From the NCBI RefSeq assembly GCF_000283155.1, contig NW_004454170.1, forward strand, positions 10,402,439-10,466,438: a DNA stretch of 64,000 bases. The letters run 5' to 3'. Origin of the DNA: Ceratotherium simum simum (lineage: Eukaryota > Chordata > Mammalia > Perissodactyla > Rhinocerotidae). The notes below the pieces were generated by a model, which saw only the letters and a list, made by a program, of their open reading frames with translations, searched no databases and was not told the origin of the DNA. Positions 22,801 to 32,921 of this stretch are shown here, piece by piece; position 1 is the stretch's first letter; each line of letters opens with the position of its first letter. The position numbers and the translations under genes were made by a program.

Positions 22801-25800
22801 TCTGGGCTGCAAGAGTAACACTAATCCAACATTGTCTCTGTCCAACAGTGGAACATCAGGGCGGTAGAATTCCACTGGGTTCACTGATAAGAGTGAAAAT
22901 TTGGAGTGTTTGAAGCAAATGGCACAGCCATCAGGTTTCCTTCCTGTCCGCATCTTGTATTCACAGTGATAACCTATAAGAAAGATGGAAATTTAAAACA
23001 AGGGACTGTCATATATATATATGGCAAAACACAGCTCTCCTAATATTTTTGAACAATGTTTACCAAAGCGTATTCTGCAAAACATTAGTAATGTAGGATG
23101 TTAATAACTGTTAGAATCAAAAAAGTTTGGGACTGGGTCTAATACGTCTCTTTACTGGCAGACTTCAGTTTTAAATATGCTAATGTGTATTATAATACTC
23201 TCATTTCCATCCTAGTAAAAGTCAGAGTCACACACAGACAGTAAGGCCTTATAATAATCTACCCCCTCTCTCCCCTACCCCATTTCTCTGACCTTTTTGC
23301 CTCTAGCTTTTCCCTCCACTTTATGTGGGACGCTGCCACAGCATGGCCTGACAAGCGGTGTGTCGGTGTGTGCCCGGGATCCAAACCCAGGCCGCCAGCA
23401 GCAGGGTGTGCACACTTAACCGCTATGCCACAGGGCCAGCCCGTAATGTGCTATTCACTTATTTATTTGGTTTATTGTCGGCCTTTCTCCACTAGAATGT
23501 ACGCTCCACAAGAGCAGAGAATTTTTTTTGTTCACTGCTATATTCCCACTGCCTAGAACAGTGCATGACGTACAGTAAGCACTCCAAAAATATATGCTGA
23601 ATGAATGAATGCAAAGTAGGCAGCATTTCTCAAACGGATGACCTGTTTCTTGAAGTGTTTATTCATCAAACAAGTTTTTAGCTTCTATCCATTAGGCACT
23701 GGTAGACACTTGTGTTATAATGATGAACTAGACAGAATGGTCCCTGATTTCACAGAACTCAGAAACTTAGGGGTCTGGTGCTGGGCAGAGCAAGTCCTGA
23801 AAAGGAAGTTAAGAGATTCTTACACATCTTTCCGTTTGAATTAAAATTATATATCAACACAAAAGTTTCCACTTGAAATATCTCAATCTTTTCCTGTCTT
23901 TTTGAAATGAGTATTAGGTTTTTTCAAAATTAAGATTTTTGGCCCCAATATGCCACACATCTTTGTTAGCAAGTTATGCTTTAACAACACACAAATCTTA
24001 AAGAAGTAAATTTGGCTAAAATAAAAGTTACATTGTACCCAATGATTCCAAACTTGGCCTGATCTCTGTTCCATAATGATCTTCTTGAACTTCTTGCAAA
24101 CAAAGTACCTTAGAAGAAAAAAATGGCTTGAATTAAAACAAAGAGATGCAAATATGAACTTTCTGGTGCTTTCAATTTTAAAAACAGGCTTCTAAAATTC
24201 TAAAAACCTGATGAAAGTTGAAATAAAACACATAATTCTTTCTTTTGTAATTTATAGATCTATCCAATTACTGTTTCCAAATCTGATCAGTTCTCAAAAC
24301 CCTGGCCTTTTTTTTTTTTTTTTGTGAGGAAGATCAGCCCTCACCTAACATCCATGCTAATCCTCCTCTTTTTTTTTGCTGAGGAAGACCGGCTCTGAGC
24401 TAACATCTATTGCCAATCTTTCTCCTTTTTCTTCCCCCAAAGCCCCAGTAGATAGTTGTATGTCATAGTTGCACATCCTGCTAGTTGCTGTATGTGGGAC
24501 GCAGCCTCAGCATGGCCAGAGAAGTGGTGCGTCAGTGAGTACCCGAGATCCAAACCTGGGCCGCCAGTAGCAGAGCGCACGCACTCAACTGCTAAGCCAC
24601 AGGGCTGGCCCAACCCTGGCCTTTCTTTAAGCACATGAAGCTCTCTTACTATCCGAAACTGGTATTTCCGAAAAGAAATAATTTTAATTTACATGTCAGG
24701 ATATTTTTCCTGAATTTACATGGTCATTAGTACTAAATCTTTCTAGTCTTTTCTTAAGAGGTGATTTCTTTGAATGCCATCATCTAGATTAATTTTTGCA
24801 TGATTTAAATTTCAAATCAAAAGAAATATTTATGAAATATTTATTGAATACTTAATATGTTGCCAGGCCCTGTCTTAAAACTGACCAATACTTAAAACTT
24901 TTTGGATCTTTTTTGAAAAGTTAGATGATTATTTATAGCAACAACCATTAGCAAATGACTCTTTGGAAGTCACGATACCTTGTTAAAAACTGTTCCATCA
25001 CTATATGTAAACATCTTCCCTTCTTACCCCACAAACAAAAGGGATAAAACCATTTAGTTTACAAATGAACCATTTAACCCAACTTTTTCTTGTGTGAAGA
25101 ACTCTGATGATATTTTGCACTTACATCTGCATCAAAGTGTTTAATTTCTTTCAGAATATTGGGAAACCTAAAACTCCAGTGTAATACTGGCCGCCGGCAG
25201 TGTCTATAGAGGTGTGAATTGTCTTCCAATAAATCTTGTGAAAGTATATTATAGGACATCACTGAAAAGTCAAACTTGTTCTCACTATCTTCACATTTGG
25301 AGTCAACATCATTGTCTCCTAGGATCTTCGTTTTTTCTTTATTATGGTTACATATATATTCCCAATGTCGTGTTATCGTGCCTATTAAAATATATTGGAC
25401 AAAATATAAATTAATAAAAACAGACCATATATTTTCCTGTACATAAATATTTTCTTGCCTTTAAAAATTCCCATAGGCCATCAACAAAATGTTTTTCCCT
25501 AGGAAATGGCAATGTAGCACTGTTAACTAGAAGTTGTCAGCAAACTGATTACAAAGTAAAATAATATATTGACCGACCAAGAGGTACAAAACAGGTTTAA
25601 AAAGATCTAGCAAGTCATTCTGGAGGCTGGGAGTGTGTGTTAATAAAGCTGAGACTATACAGGAGCTGTGGTTTTCATTTCTTGATGGTTAAGCAGCAGC
25701 TCTGCCACTGACACGCTTAGCAACTTTATAGCCATAATAATATATTTGTATGTCACAGTTGGCTTTTCAATAAGATGACTTCACATCATACTTTATTCTG

Positions 25801-28800
25801 TATTAATAAGATAAGATCATCAGTTGATTAACGAAGTTCCAGAAACAACTCATCTCAGAATTCTGGTTTAGACATGAATGAAGTATGTATAATGGCAATA
25901 TATGAAGCAGTATTTAGTGTCTCAAACACTAAAGTGGAACAATGCCAACAAAATGAACAAAATAAATCTTTTTAATGCACACCGAAGCAAAAGTTAAATG
26001 TAACATAGTTACAGAATGCTAGTAAATGATAATGGCTGGTTGACAAACCTAGCATGCAGCAACCAGGCATGTGTGATAGTTTATATTCAGCAAAGACATC
26101 ATGTACCCTGAAAAAGTGATGAAAAGAGAATCGAAAAGCATGAGATTTTGCAATTATAGGCAGTCCTCGACTTAGAAATGACCACCATATATATTCACCT
26201 TTAACTTTGTCTACCTCACCCCACCATTTAAGAAGATAAATACCCTTAACTGCCATGGAAGCCATGAAGAAAAATGTGGAAATTTTAGAGAATCTATGAG
26301 CTCAAACGAAGGAGAAAACAAGAAGTGGGAAGAACTCGGGAAAACAGACTTAGAGGTGGACTTCCCAGCATGATTAGATTACACGAAGAATCTCAGCTCT
26401 AGACTCTCTCCTTTTTCCTGCATGACGGTTTTCACTTCACTGGATTACAATGGCTAAAATTTTGCCAACTAAAAATTAAATGGAGGAAAAATATTCTGTA
26501 CACAGCAGAAAAACAGACTAAAAGGAAATACACCAGAATTTTTAAGAGTAGTTATCTCTGAGTGGTAAGATTGTGGAAGATTGTTCCAAATCTTCTACAA
26601 TGACGATATATTTACAATCAGAATACCAACACACTCTACAAAAATGCCAATGAAGTAAAAATTGAAAAATACCCTCTGGTAAAGGAGTTTAATTAGACTG
26701 CTTTCCTCAAAATCTAAATACCCGTATCTGCTGCACTGAAGGAATAGAAATTTTGGCCAAAGGATGGAAGAGGAAGATAACTTTTATGAATAGTGAAGTC
26801 TGAGTGGAACAAGGGAGTTGGAGACATGATACCATGAAGGTACTAGGAGCCTGAGGTGAAGGGTAAAGAAAAAAAGTAGAAGGAAAGAAAACCAAACTAA
26901 AGCCTTCAACTATTACAGAATTTATCCTAGAGCTTGTCCTGTGCCCGGGAAAGGGAAGGAAACTATCTCCTTACCAGTTCTTCCCTGAATATGGAGAATT
27001 CTATTCTCAAAGGCCCAGAACTAAGGCTAACTGTACCAGCTCAGAAGAGCTCCTTTGAGATTTATAACGTAGTTTCTATGGGGAAAACAGAACCGATTCT
27101 CAACAAGTGATTATCTAGAACACAGTTCATTCATAAATTGGGGACTGCCTATAATGGTTTTAGCCACAAATCATAAAGTCTTCACACATATAGGAGATGA
27201 AAAGGGCTCTAGTCATGCAAACAAAATGTAACCTATTGTCACAAAGTTATATATAAAGTTTTAATGTGCTGGTGTCACCAGCACATTAAAATAAGAAAGA
27301 TGAAAAGTCTAAAAAACTTGTTCTTATTTTCTTGTAAAATATGTATAAGTAAAGGCATATAAACACTTTAAGATTTTTGTAGTTCTAGCAATTAAGCGTT
27401 TGTTAAGCCAATTCTTTGCAATTCCATTTTTTAAATAACCAAGACCATCAGATTATCTAATTAACGCAGTGGCTTCCAAATTTCTAGAGCTTATACAACC
27501 CTTCAACATTACCAGAGAACATCAATCTCTGGTATGTTGGGACTGGGGCTGGGATGATGGGGCAAACACATTTATCCTGCTTTTAATAAACATACAGAAA
27601 TGTGTTCGAAAGCTAGGGTTCCATGGAAGACAATTTGAAAACTACTGATGGAGTGGATAGTCTTTGGCCTTCATATACTTCACAACATAAATTCACACTA
27701 CAAAAGCTTATATACCTTCCATGTCAGGAGGAACAAGGTGATCACAGCAGAGAAGACAGATGAATCAAAGAAAGTAAGCAATAGGCCTGATCAGGTTTTT
27801 AGGGTGCCTAATTAAAAAGTCATAATTGTGTCACACAAATCCTTCAAATACCACTTTAAAGTGATAGGCAAGTTAGCAATGCTGTTCTCTTGATTGAAAA
27901 GGATTAGTGAAATATCAGAAGTCACAAATATGGCTTAACGAAGAGCATTTTCCTTATTCACAATACCTAGGAAGAATGGACATATAAAGAGTCAGGTTGC
28001 AATCAAAGTTTATCAGTATGTAAATGTAATTCCCCATCCATTAAAGGGAAAACAACAACACTACAATTTTCCGAGTACCTACTATGAAGCCAACAGTGTG
28101 TTAGGCACTTTGACATGTCTCATTTCATCCTCAACAGGCTTTCAAAGTAGGCATTATTTTAAACCAGGAAACCAAGGAGGAGAGAGGTTCAGTAACCAGT
28201 CCAAGTTCACACGATTAGTGGTAGAGCAGAATGAGAGCAGGGAGCGGTTCCTAAGCCCATGCTTATGTCACCATGCCACAGCTCCTCCTGACAGCACACC
28301 AGTTAGAAAAGGCTCAAGAAAAGAGCAGCGTGCTGACCTGATGAACAATGTGAATACGTGAATGAAAAGCAATCTCATGTCATCATATAGCCCTAGATTT
28401 ACAGATTATGGATTGTTCTTAGGAACCTAATTTTAATGCCTCTAAATATACCTTTCATTCATTCAAACAAATATTTGTTTATAAACACATGCTGTGGTTA
28501 AATACTATACAAATAGATTTCCACTTCTGAGTGCTTAGAATTTATACTCAAACATGTAGTAGAATTTCTACATAAAAGCACACTAACTAACTAACTTTTT
28601 GGTTAATCTTCTAGCTCTGACTTCCAGGTGAGACTCACTCTGAATGTCTTCCTTTGACAAACTTAGGTCAGCTCCCTACACAGTAACATCCACAAGGCCT
28701 ATTTTGAAATATCGTCTGAGGAATTATCTTCACTGAAAACTATAGCTGAGTAAGAAAGACAATTCCAAATTCTACTTAGATAATTCATGTATACTTTGGA

Positions 28801-31473
28801 GGTGGGGGACAGAGCTGGCAGCACAGAGGGAGTCTAGTAAATTGTTTAGAGTAAAAAGAATATGAGAAAAATTGAAACAATCAACATATGTAGAAAAAAT
28901 CATTTCTCAAAGTCGAGTAAGATGTGGTTCCCTTTTTAAAAGATAAAACTTCCCACAGATTCTCAAGATTACATCTATAGATTCCAGTATGGGAAACACA
29001 GATTTAATAAGCTAAAATCTTATTCTATATAAAAAAAATCTTTCATTTATGATTGTTTCTACTTAAAAGTCCTTTCATTTTACATAAAAAAGTTAGCATT
29101 AAAAATGAGAACAGGAAATTTAATTTTTTTTATAGATCTATGGACTCCCAAGAATACATTCACCAATTTCTTGGAAGTCTAAAGACCTTTGTTCCCAAAA
29201 CCCTGGATTTGAAAATTATTCTTAAATTAAACCTACCATTTTAATCTATTCCTCCATTCTTTTCCAACCTTATTCTATATGTAGAGTCATTTCTATTTTC
29301 ACTGTCAGAAATACACAATTAATAGAAGACAAAAAAATAAAGCATTCACTTAAAAAAAGAATTTATTTTTTCCTAACAGAAAACTTGTTGGTGCTATTTG
29401 AGTCAATCCTGACTCCCAGGAATGCCGTATAGCAGGGGGTCTTTTTGCGCCATCCTCTCATCTTCCAGGTGCTATATTAGACAATACTCCGCTGCTATTC
29501 ATAGGGTTTTCATGGCCAACTTTTTCAGAAGTGAGTGGCCAGGTGCTTCTTCCTAGTCTGTCTTAGTCTGGAAGCTCCGGTGAAACCTGTCCACCATGGG
29601 TGACCCTGCTGGTATGTGAAATACCGGTGGCAGAGCTTCTAGCATCACAGCAACACGGAGCTGCCACAGTATGACAACCGACAGACAAGTGGTGTGGTTC
29701 CCTGACCAGGAAACGAACCCAGGCCACAGCACTGAGAGTGCCAAATCTTAACCACTAGACCGAAAGGGCTGGAAAACTTTAGCCAGAAAACTTTAGCTAA
29801 AAACAAACACCAAACACCTTTAAAATCTGCATGAGATTTTCTTAAGGATTAGAAATGAAAGTTTCACCTTAGTCTACGGCTTATGTCTATTTCTGCACCA
29901 AGATAAATGTTACCTTTACCTTGGTGTTTTCTTCGTTTTGATGAAGGCTCATCTCCCTCAGAGTTCATGATGTAACTAGAGAGATGAATCAAAGATGTCT
30001 GGCTCAGGTTGTCAGGTCTCCAGTTCCAGTACTGAAACTGAGTTCTAGACTCAAACAAATAAGATGGTCTCCAATTTAGTGAAAAATGCCTACTACTGAA
30101 GTACGGGTAAGGAGCACGAGAGTAATGTCCAGGCCACCTCATACAACTAGAAATATGTCTGTTCCAGCAACACCTTTGCAGATTCTCCCACGGTGTAGTC
30201 CAGTCTCTGCCCAGACTCTTCTGGTGGTGGGGTAACATGGGGTATCTAAAAGAAATAAATACACTCCTTGAGGTACCACTTTTTGTTCCACTACAGTACA
30301 CAAAACCTAAATCTGTTTCCTCAAGGGAAGATAATGTCTAATACTCAAAATCTTACTTCTAAATCTGTGAAGAATGGGGAAGGGAGCAGCCATGATTTAA
30401 CTACTAGTAGCAATATCTCAATATCTCTAAACAACTATGAATGGTATCTTAACACTTAACATAGAATCCACCAGGCTCCCAAAACACCATATACATGTCA
30501 AAAAGCCCACGGTCAACTGAGAGATCAATCAACCATCAAACTGGTATTCAGAGTAGCTTTCTAGCATCTAATAAAACTCACTGGACAAATAAAATCCACA
30601 GCAAACAAAATACTTAAATCAAATATAGAACACATAAGCTGACTATAATTCAAGTGAATCCTCCAACTTGGGTTTGGAGTAAAAACAGGTTTCTGCAGTC
30701 TTTTATACCAGGGTTATATTTTCCAAGCATCTCTATAGCTAAGAAGACAAAAGCCTATCACAACTTCACAACTATCTCTCTTGCTAGTCAGTGGGTGGAT
30801 AATTTATTTTTCCATTCTTCTTTTTTTTAAAAGTATGTTTCTCCTTGAGGGAAATGAAAGAGGACAGAGATTACTTACTTACTTACTTACTTAATCAATA
30901 CTCCAAATCCAACAGCACCAATTTAACCTACCATCTAAAATATCTCCAGAGTAGTGTTAACATTATTTTGAATAGATATGCTGCTCTCAGGCTCTCTTAA
31001 GAAACAATGCAACTCAAGCACCACCTTGTTCTTACTACCCTATACTGGCAAAATGTTAGGATTCAGAGAATGACTTTTATCCTTTTCTCCAGAATTAATC
31101 AAAGGTACATTTCCAAGAGTGTCAATAATGTCCACTTCTATCTCTAAAGGAACTTTGGTTAAACTGTACTTAGTATTATTTGACTTTTATATGTTCTTTT
31201 CATTTTAACAGCATTTAAATTTTTTACTATATATTTTTGCAGCTTATGCAGTCTCAAATTGTTCTCTAAATTCAACTTAATTGTAAATCTTTAAAGACAT
31301 GACATGGGCAGACTATCCTGCTTTGTGACAACTCTGAAAGCCATAGAGATTTGGGCACTTGCTCCATTCATTTTCTATGCTAATAAGCTACCCTATTGAA
31401 ATATAACACTTGTACTACAAAACTTATTCTCTATATTCGTAGTTAACTTATATAGACGTCTTTTTTTTTAATT

Positions 31474-31524
<51 letters not shown>

Positions 31525-32748
31525 TTCCCCCCAAAGCCCCAGTAGATAGCTGTATGTCACAGCTGCACATCCTTCTAGTTGCTGCATGTGGGACGCGGCC
31601 TCAGCATGGCTGGAGAAGTGGTGCGTTGGTGCGAGCCCGGGATCCGAACCCGGGCCGCCAGCAGCAGAGCGCGCGCACCCAACCGCCAAGCCACGGGGCC
31701 GCCCCTATAGACGTCTTTATTTCTTATGATGAGCTCCTTCGAGGCCAGAGCTTTCTTATTCAGTTTAATCCTGGTCTCTTCCCAAGTGCCTAGCACAATG
31801 CCTGGCACACAGCTGGTACTCAGGAAAACAATGTTGAACTGAATTGTCATCAAGTCCCAGGGCTATAGGAGTTAACACTAGACCCCCCATAACTTATGTA
31901 ATAATTAATACAGTGCTGTGCTTCCCATGTGTGGTACACGAGTCGGTTTCATATGGCACACAATTAAACATATTGATTTTTAATATCTAAGTGTTTATCT
32001 TAAAGTGTATTAGGAAAAAAAACCATAATCAGTACATCAAACCCAAGATCTCGCGGATACTGCTTAGGGCGACGCTAATGTAAGCAGCATCTGCTAAAGT
32101 GGATTTTTAAATTGACTTTTAAATAAAGTCAATTTCAAAATATCCAGTAAGCAATGCAGAGGTGGAACAAGAATTTGATAATAATCATAGAGGTTGGTAT
32201 ACAAGTGACTAGAGTTTGAGAGACACTAACACACCAACAAACAACAAACCCCTGGGCTTGTGTGCACCACGCGCGCCTCCCTCCAGGTCAGGCCGCCCCG
32301 GGACCTACTGCGGACAGGCGGCCTCCCCGCAGACGGTCAGCCCCTGGAGGGTGCTGCGAGGCCGGGAGGCTCAGGTTGGCTTGGAAGCTGGATTTGGGGC
32401 AAGCGGGCCGGGCTCCACGGCCAAGCCTGGTCGGGAAGGCACGAGCCTGGCGGGCGGCCGATATGCTCCGCGCCCGGGCCCCGAACCTCCTGGACCCAGC
32501 GTCCCGCCGGCTGCGCGCCGGCTTTACCTATCCCTCAGGCTCTCCAGAGGCTCGTCCCGGCCGCACCACCGCCCCGACCCTCTTCCTCCTCCGTCCTCCC
32601 ACCCAGCCACAGCCCGCCCCGCCCCGAGTTAACCCGGGCCGCCCGCGCCCGCCCCTTCCTCCTCCCTCCCGCCACCCAGCCCTACTGACCGGCCTCTCCC
32701 CACCACACAGCGGCCGTAGCCCCTCCTCACACAGCGCCAAGCTTCCAT
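16717..32748 (-). CDS. ANGEL2: ANGEL2, complete nine-exon coding region (protein angel homolog 2)
   Basis: ANGEL2 belongs to the CCR4/Angel branch of the endonuclease-exonuclease-phosphatase (EEP) fold. It is known as an RNA 2',3'-cyclic phosphatase acting on RNA ends, with roles in tRNA and XBP1 splicing, rather than a strong deadenylase. Joining nine minus-strand exons with GT/AG ends and matching phases gives 1635 nt (544 codons plus stop), the usual mammalian length, without frameshifts. Order: a basic N-terminus (MEAWRCVRRGYGRC), a Tyr/Trp-rich low-complexity region in exon 2, a KRRKHQ basic patch, then the EEP core. The core shows MSYNIL (metal/phosphate Asn), LCLQEVQ (catalytic Glu), ANTHLLY, CGDFNS (Asp/Asn pair) and SDHLPL (catalytic His) near the C-terminus. 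All expected catalytic residues are present. The start has a good Kozak context (A at -3, G at +4) inside a CpG island. It converges on VASH2. Confidence 0.96.
16869..18427 (-). other. ANGEL2: ANGEL2 intron 8
   Basis: Intron between exons 8 and 9. Apart from one Tigger-like MITE (17764–17973) I see only unremarkable AT-rich sequence. Confidence 0.9.
17764..17973. mobile_element. Tigger-like (Tc1/mariner) MITE with TIRs
   Basis: The termini are CAGTCAcGTGcc…GATGACGtttcgg and, reversed, CAGTCATGTGttgctTAACGACG: matching inverted ends of about 25 bp, each flanked by TA (17762–17763 and 17974–17975). The TA target duplication and CAG terminus fit a pogo/Tigger-type nonautonomous element of about 210 bp. 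The exact subfamily is not certain. Confidence 0.7.
18428..18591 (-). CDS. ANGEL2: ANGEL2 coding exon 8
   Basis: Acceptor …ttttcaatttag, then A completing Lys. It reads LSSNLQHHFSLSSVYSHYF, …IPEVTTCHSRSAITVDYIFYS, …EDAAGQP and one base before GTAAAG. The VDYIFY strand is a conserved EEP core element. Confidence 0.96.
19575..19858 (-). mobile_element. ERE SINE, long-tail (GATGTTAGCTCAGG) type
   Basis: Minus-oriented. The T-run/GT-rich end is followed by three rounds of 'gaggaaga…gctaacatccgt', then the tRNA-like head ending ctggctggcccc. It is bounded by an exact 15-bp target duplication, CAGATTAGCCTTTTT (19560–19574 and 19858–19872). Sense to ANGEL2. Confidence 0.92.
20073..20294 (-). mobile_element. 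ERE SINE, short (AGTAGATAGTTGT) type
   Basis: Minus-oriented. An (ATTT)n tail is followed by ccccaaagccccagtagacagttg, cggcctcagcatggccggagaa, a tRNA-like B-box region gggatccgaacccgg, and cacggggctggccc. Target duplication of 14 bp with one mismatch: tggtccctaacttt (20059–20072) and tggttcctaacttt (20295–20308). Confidence 0.93.
20745..20945 (-). mobile_element. MIR SINE
   Basis: Reverse MIR: agcactcactatgtgccaaaca…, ctcatctaatcctcataacaacc…, cagataaggaaactgaacctcag…, ttgctcaaaatcacacagcta…, gattagaactcaggtct. Confidence 0.88.
21053..21110 (-). CDS. ANGEL2: ANGEL2 coding exon 7 (58 nt)
   Basis: Acceptor …gttcttatag, then AC completing Asp, 18 codons (SDPTQTQLDKTEVLVTAE) and AA before GTGAGT. 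It is Gln/Thr-rich and not a multiple of three. Confidence 0.93.
21524..21650 (-). CDS. ANGEL2: ANGEL2 coding exon 6
   Basis: Acceptor …ttttgtttag, then GTA TCT GGC CAG; 42 codons (VSGQEQSSRGQ…IPIWPPNLGIS…KVEKT) plus one base before GTAAGT. This is the linker insert typical of Angel proteins between the GDFN and SDH motifs. Confidence 0.95.
21651..22551 (-). other. ANGEL2: ANGEL2 intron 5
   Basis: Short intron with no interspersed repeat that I can recognise. The + strand open frame running over its end is antisense to exon 5. Confidence 0.9.
22552..22973 (-). CDS. ANGEL2: ANGEL2 coding exon 5 (largest, EEP core)
   Basis: Acceptor …taacctataag read on the minus strand as cttatag, then GT TAT CAC. 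It encodes 140 codons including YKMRTGRKPDGCAICF, LLDRDNVGLVLLL, ICVANTHLLYNPRRGD and PIVMCGDFNSVPGSPLY, that is, the ANTH and GDFN motifs of the EEP active site. It ends …AIGK before GTAAGT, phase 0. Confidence 0.97.
23310..23442 (-). mobile_element. ERE SINE, truncated (head only)
   Basis: Minus-oriented head: ccactttatgtgggacgctgccacagcatggcctgacaag…, gggatccaaacccaggccgcc…, cttaaccgctatgccacagggccagccc. The GATGTTAGCTC tail and A-run are missing and no target duplication is evident. Confidence 0.88.
23460..23620 (+). mobile_element. L2 LINE 3' end
   Basis: ctccactagaatgtacgctccacaagagcagagaattttttttgttcactgctatattcccactgcctagaacagtgcat…gctgaatgaatgaatg is the classic L2 3' tail. Confidence 0.85.
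24039..24108 (-). CDS. ANGEL2: ANGEL2 coding exon 4 (70 nt, weak donor)
   Basis: Acceptor …cttctaag, then GTA CTT TGT TTG CAA GAA (VLCLQE, with the catalytic metal-binding Glu), through …SLESL plus one base. The donor is G|GTACAATG, without the usual AG at +3/+4 or G at +5. The length is not a multiple of three, so skipping would frameshift the protein. Confidence 0.93.
24109..25124 (-). other. ANGEL2: ANGEL2 intron 3
   Basis: Intron dominated by the composite ERE at 24311–24611; the rest is AT-rich with no recognised feature. Confidence 0.9.
24311..24611 (-). mobile_element. Composite ERE SINE (short-type head joined to long-type tail)
   Basis: On the minus strand it runs tRNA-like head, CTCAGCATGG region, AACTATCTACTGGGGCTTTGG (short-type body), then a 'gattggcaatagatgttagctcag…' tail with its internal repeat, then an A-run. 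One exact 13-bp target duplication (AACCCTGGCCTTT, 24298–24310 and 24612–24624) encloses the whole, so it inserted as one unit. Confidence 0.9.
25125..25381 (-). CDS. ANGEL2: ANGEL2 coding exon 3
   Basis: Acceptor …ttttaatag; the exon starts GC ACG (completing Gly) and ends GAT before GTAAGT (phase 0). It encodes the entry to the EEP domain, with FDFSVMSYNILSQDL and the RPVLHWSFRFPNIL segment. The first residues (GTITRHWEYIC) differ from the human GVIKRNWEYIC that I recall. Confidence 0.95.
27259..27291. repeat. Perfect 16-bp-arm palindrome
   Basis: TTTTAATGTGCTGGTG, one T, then CACCAGCACATTAAAA. The arms match at 16 of 16 positions around a single-base centre. Flanking bases (g / t) do not extend it. 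Confidence 0.95.
28065..28265 (-). mobile_element. MIR SINE
   Basis: Reverse MIR series: gagtacctactatgaagccaacagtgtgttaggcactt…, ctcatttcatcctcaacag…, ccaggaaaccaaggaggagagaggttcagtaaccagtccaagttcacacgattagtggtagagcagaat. Confidence 0.82.
29385..29773 (-). mobile_element. tRNA-Glu-derived SINE, not ERE
   Basis: The reverse complement begins CCAGCCCTTTCGGTCTAGTG and continues through 'gttaagatttggcactctcag…' to a B box 'gggttcgtttcctggtcaggg'. This tracks tRNA-Glu closely. The ~300-bp body (…gtgctatttgagtcaatcctgactccca… on +) is unlike ERE, MIR or Alu-type repeats. A short flank AGAAAACTT is present on both sides. I cannot name the family. Confidence 0.7.
29920..30245 (-). CDS. ANGEL2: ANGEL2 coding exon 2
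   Basis: Acceptor …ttatttcttttag, then A completing the CGA codon and TAC CCC ATG…. It encodes 108 codons of Trp/Arg/Tyr-rich sequence ending SSKRRKHQ, and stops one base into a Gly codon before donor GTAAAG. No catalytic motif lies here. An internal Met (YPMLPHH) could serve a shorter isoform. Confidence 0.95.
30246..32689 (-). other. ANGEL2: ANGEL2 intron 1
   Basis: Contains a (TTAC)n run at 30872–30892, an ERE at 31464–31705 and a diverged L2/MIR tail at about 31735–31850. Its 5' end lies in the CpG island. Confidence 0.88.
31464..31705 (-). mobile_element. ERE SINE, short type, with expanded tail microsatellite
   Basis: Minus-oriented, with an unusually long (TTTA)n run (about 31470–31526) derived from its A-rich tail. 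The body then runs from ccccccaaagccccag to ccacggggccgcccc. Exact 13-bp target duplication TATAGACGTCTTT (31451–31463, 31706–31718). The low divergence and exact duplication suggest a relatively recent insertion. Confidence 0.95.
32690..32748 (-). CDS. ANGEL2: ANGEL2 coding exon 1
   Basis: Start codon at 32748–32746; 19 codons plus two bases, ending …GGC CG before donor GTCAGT. The encoded N-terminus is Arg/Cys-rich with almost no acidic residues (one Glu). That could act as a presequence, but this is inference. Confidence 0.93.
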
Positions 32749-32869
32749 CTTCCCCTCTGCAGGCGTCCAGTTCTCAAGCCCCGTGTTCAACCTCAACCTC
32801 TACGTCCGATTTGGCGGCTGAAAGCACCAGAGGCTCCCCATCACTAGACGTCGGCACTCCGGGCCCGGC

Positions 32870-32889
32870 TGCAAGGCATGCTGGGAGGT
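32870..32889 (-). promoter_or_regulatory. ZNF143/Staf-type site
   Basis: On the minus strand: CCTCCCAGCATGCCTTGCAG, a near-exact match to the Staf/ZNF143 SBS consensus (TTCCCANMATGCCTYGCG), typical of CpG-island housekeeping promoters. About 130 bp upstream of the ANGEL2 ATG. Confidence 0.8.
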
Positions 32890-32913
32890 TCAGTCGCGCG
32901 CGCCGCCAAGTCC

Positions 32914-32921
32914 CCATCTTG
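32914..32921. promoter_or_regulatory. YY1-like site with adjacent E2F-like sequence
   Basis: CCATCTTG (reverse CAAGATGG) matches the YY1 core and is followed directly by cgccgcgaaa (reverse TTTCGCGGCG), an E2F-like sequence. Confidence 0.5.

Larger units (their letters stand above)
22974..24038 (-). other. ANGEL2: ANGEL2 intron 4
   Basis: Contains a tail-less ERE (23310–23442) followed by an L2 3' end (23460–23620); otherwise unremarkable. Confidence 0.9.
25382..29919 (-). other. ANGEL2: ANGEL2 intron 2
   Basis: 4.5 kb intron with a perfect short palindrome (27259–27291), a MIR (28065–28265) and a tRNA-Glu-type SINE (29385–29773). No other exon-like sequence was recognised. Confidence 0.9.

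Noticed and set aside
22438..22818. 126-codon + strand frame
   Set aside because: It is antisense to ANGEL2 exon 5, which reads as a well-conserved protein on the other strand.
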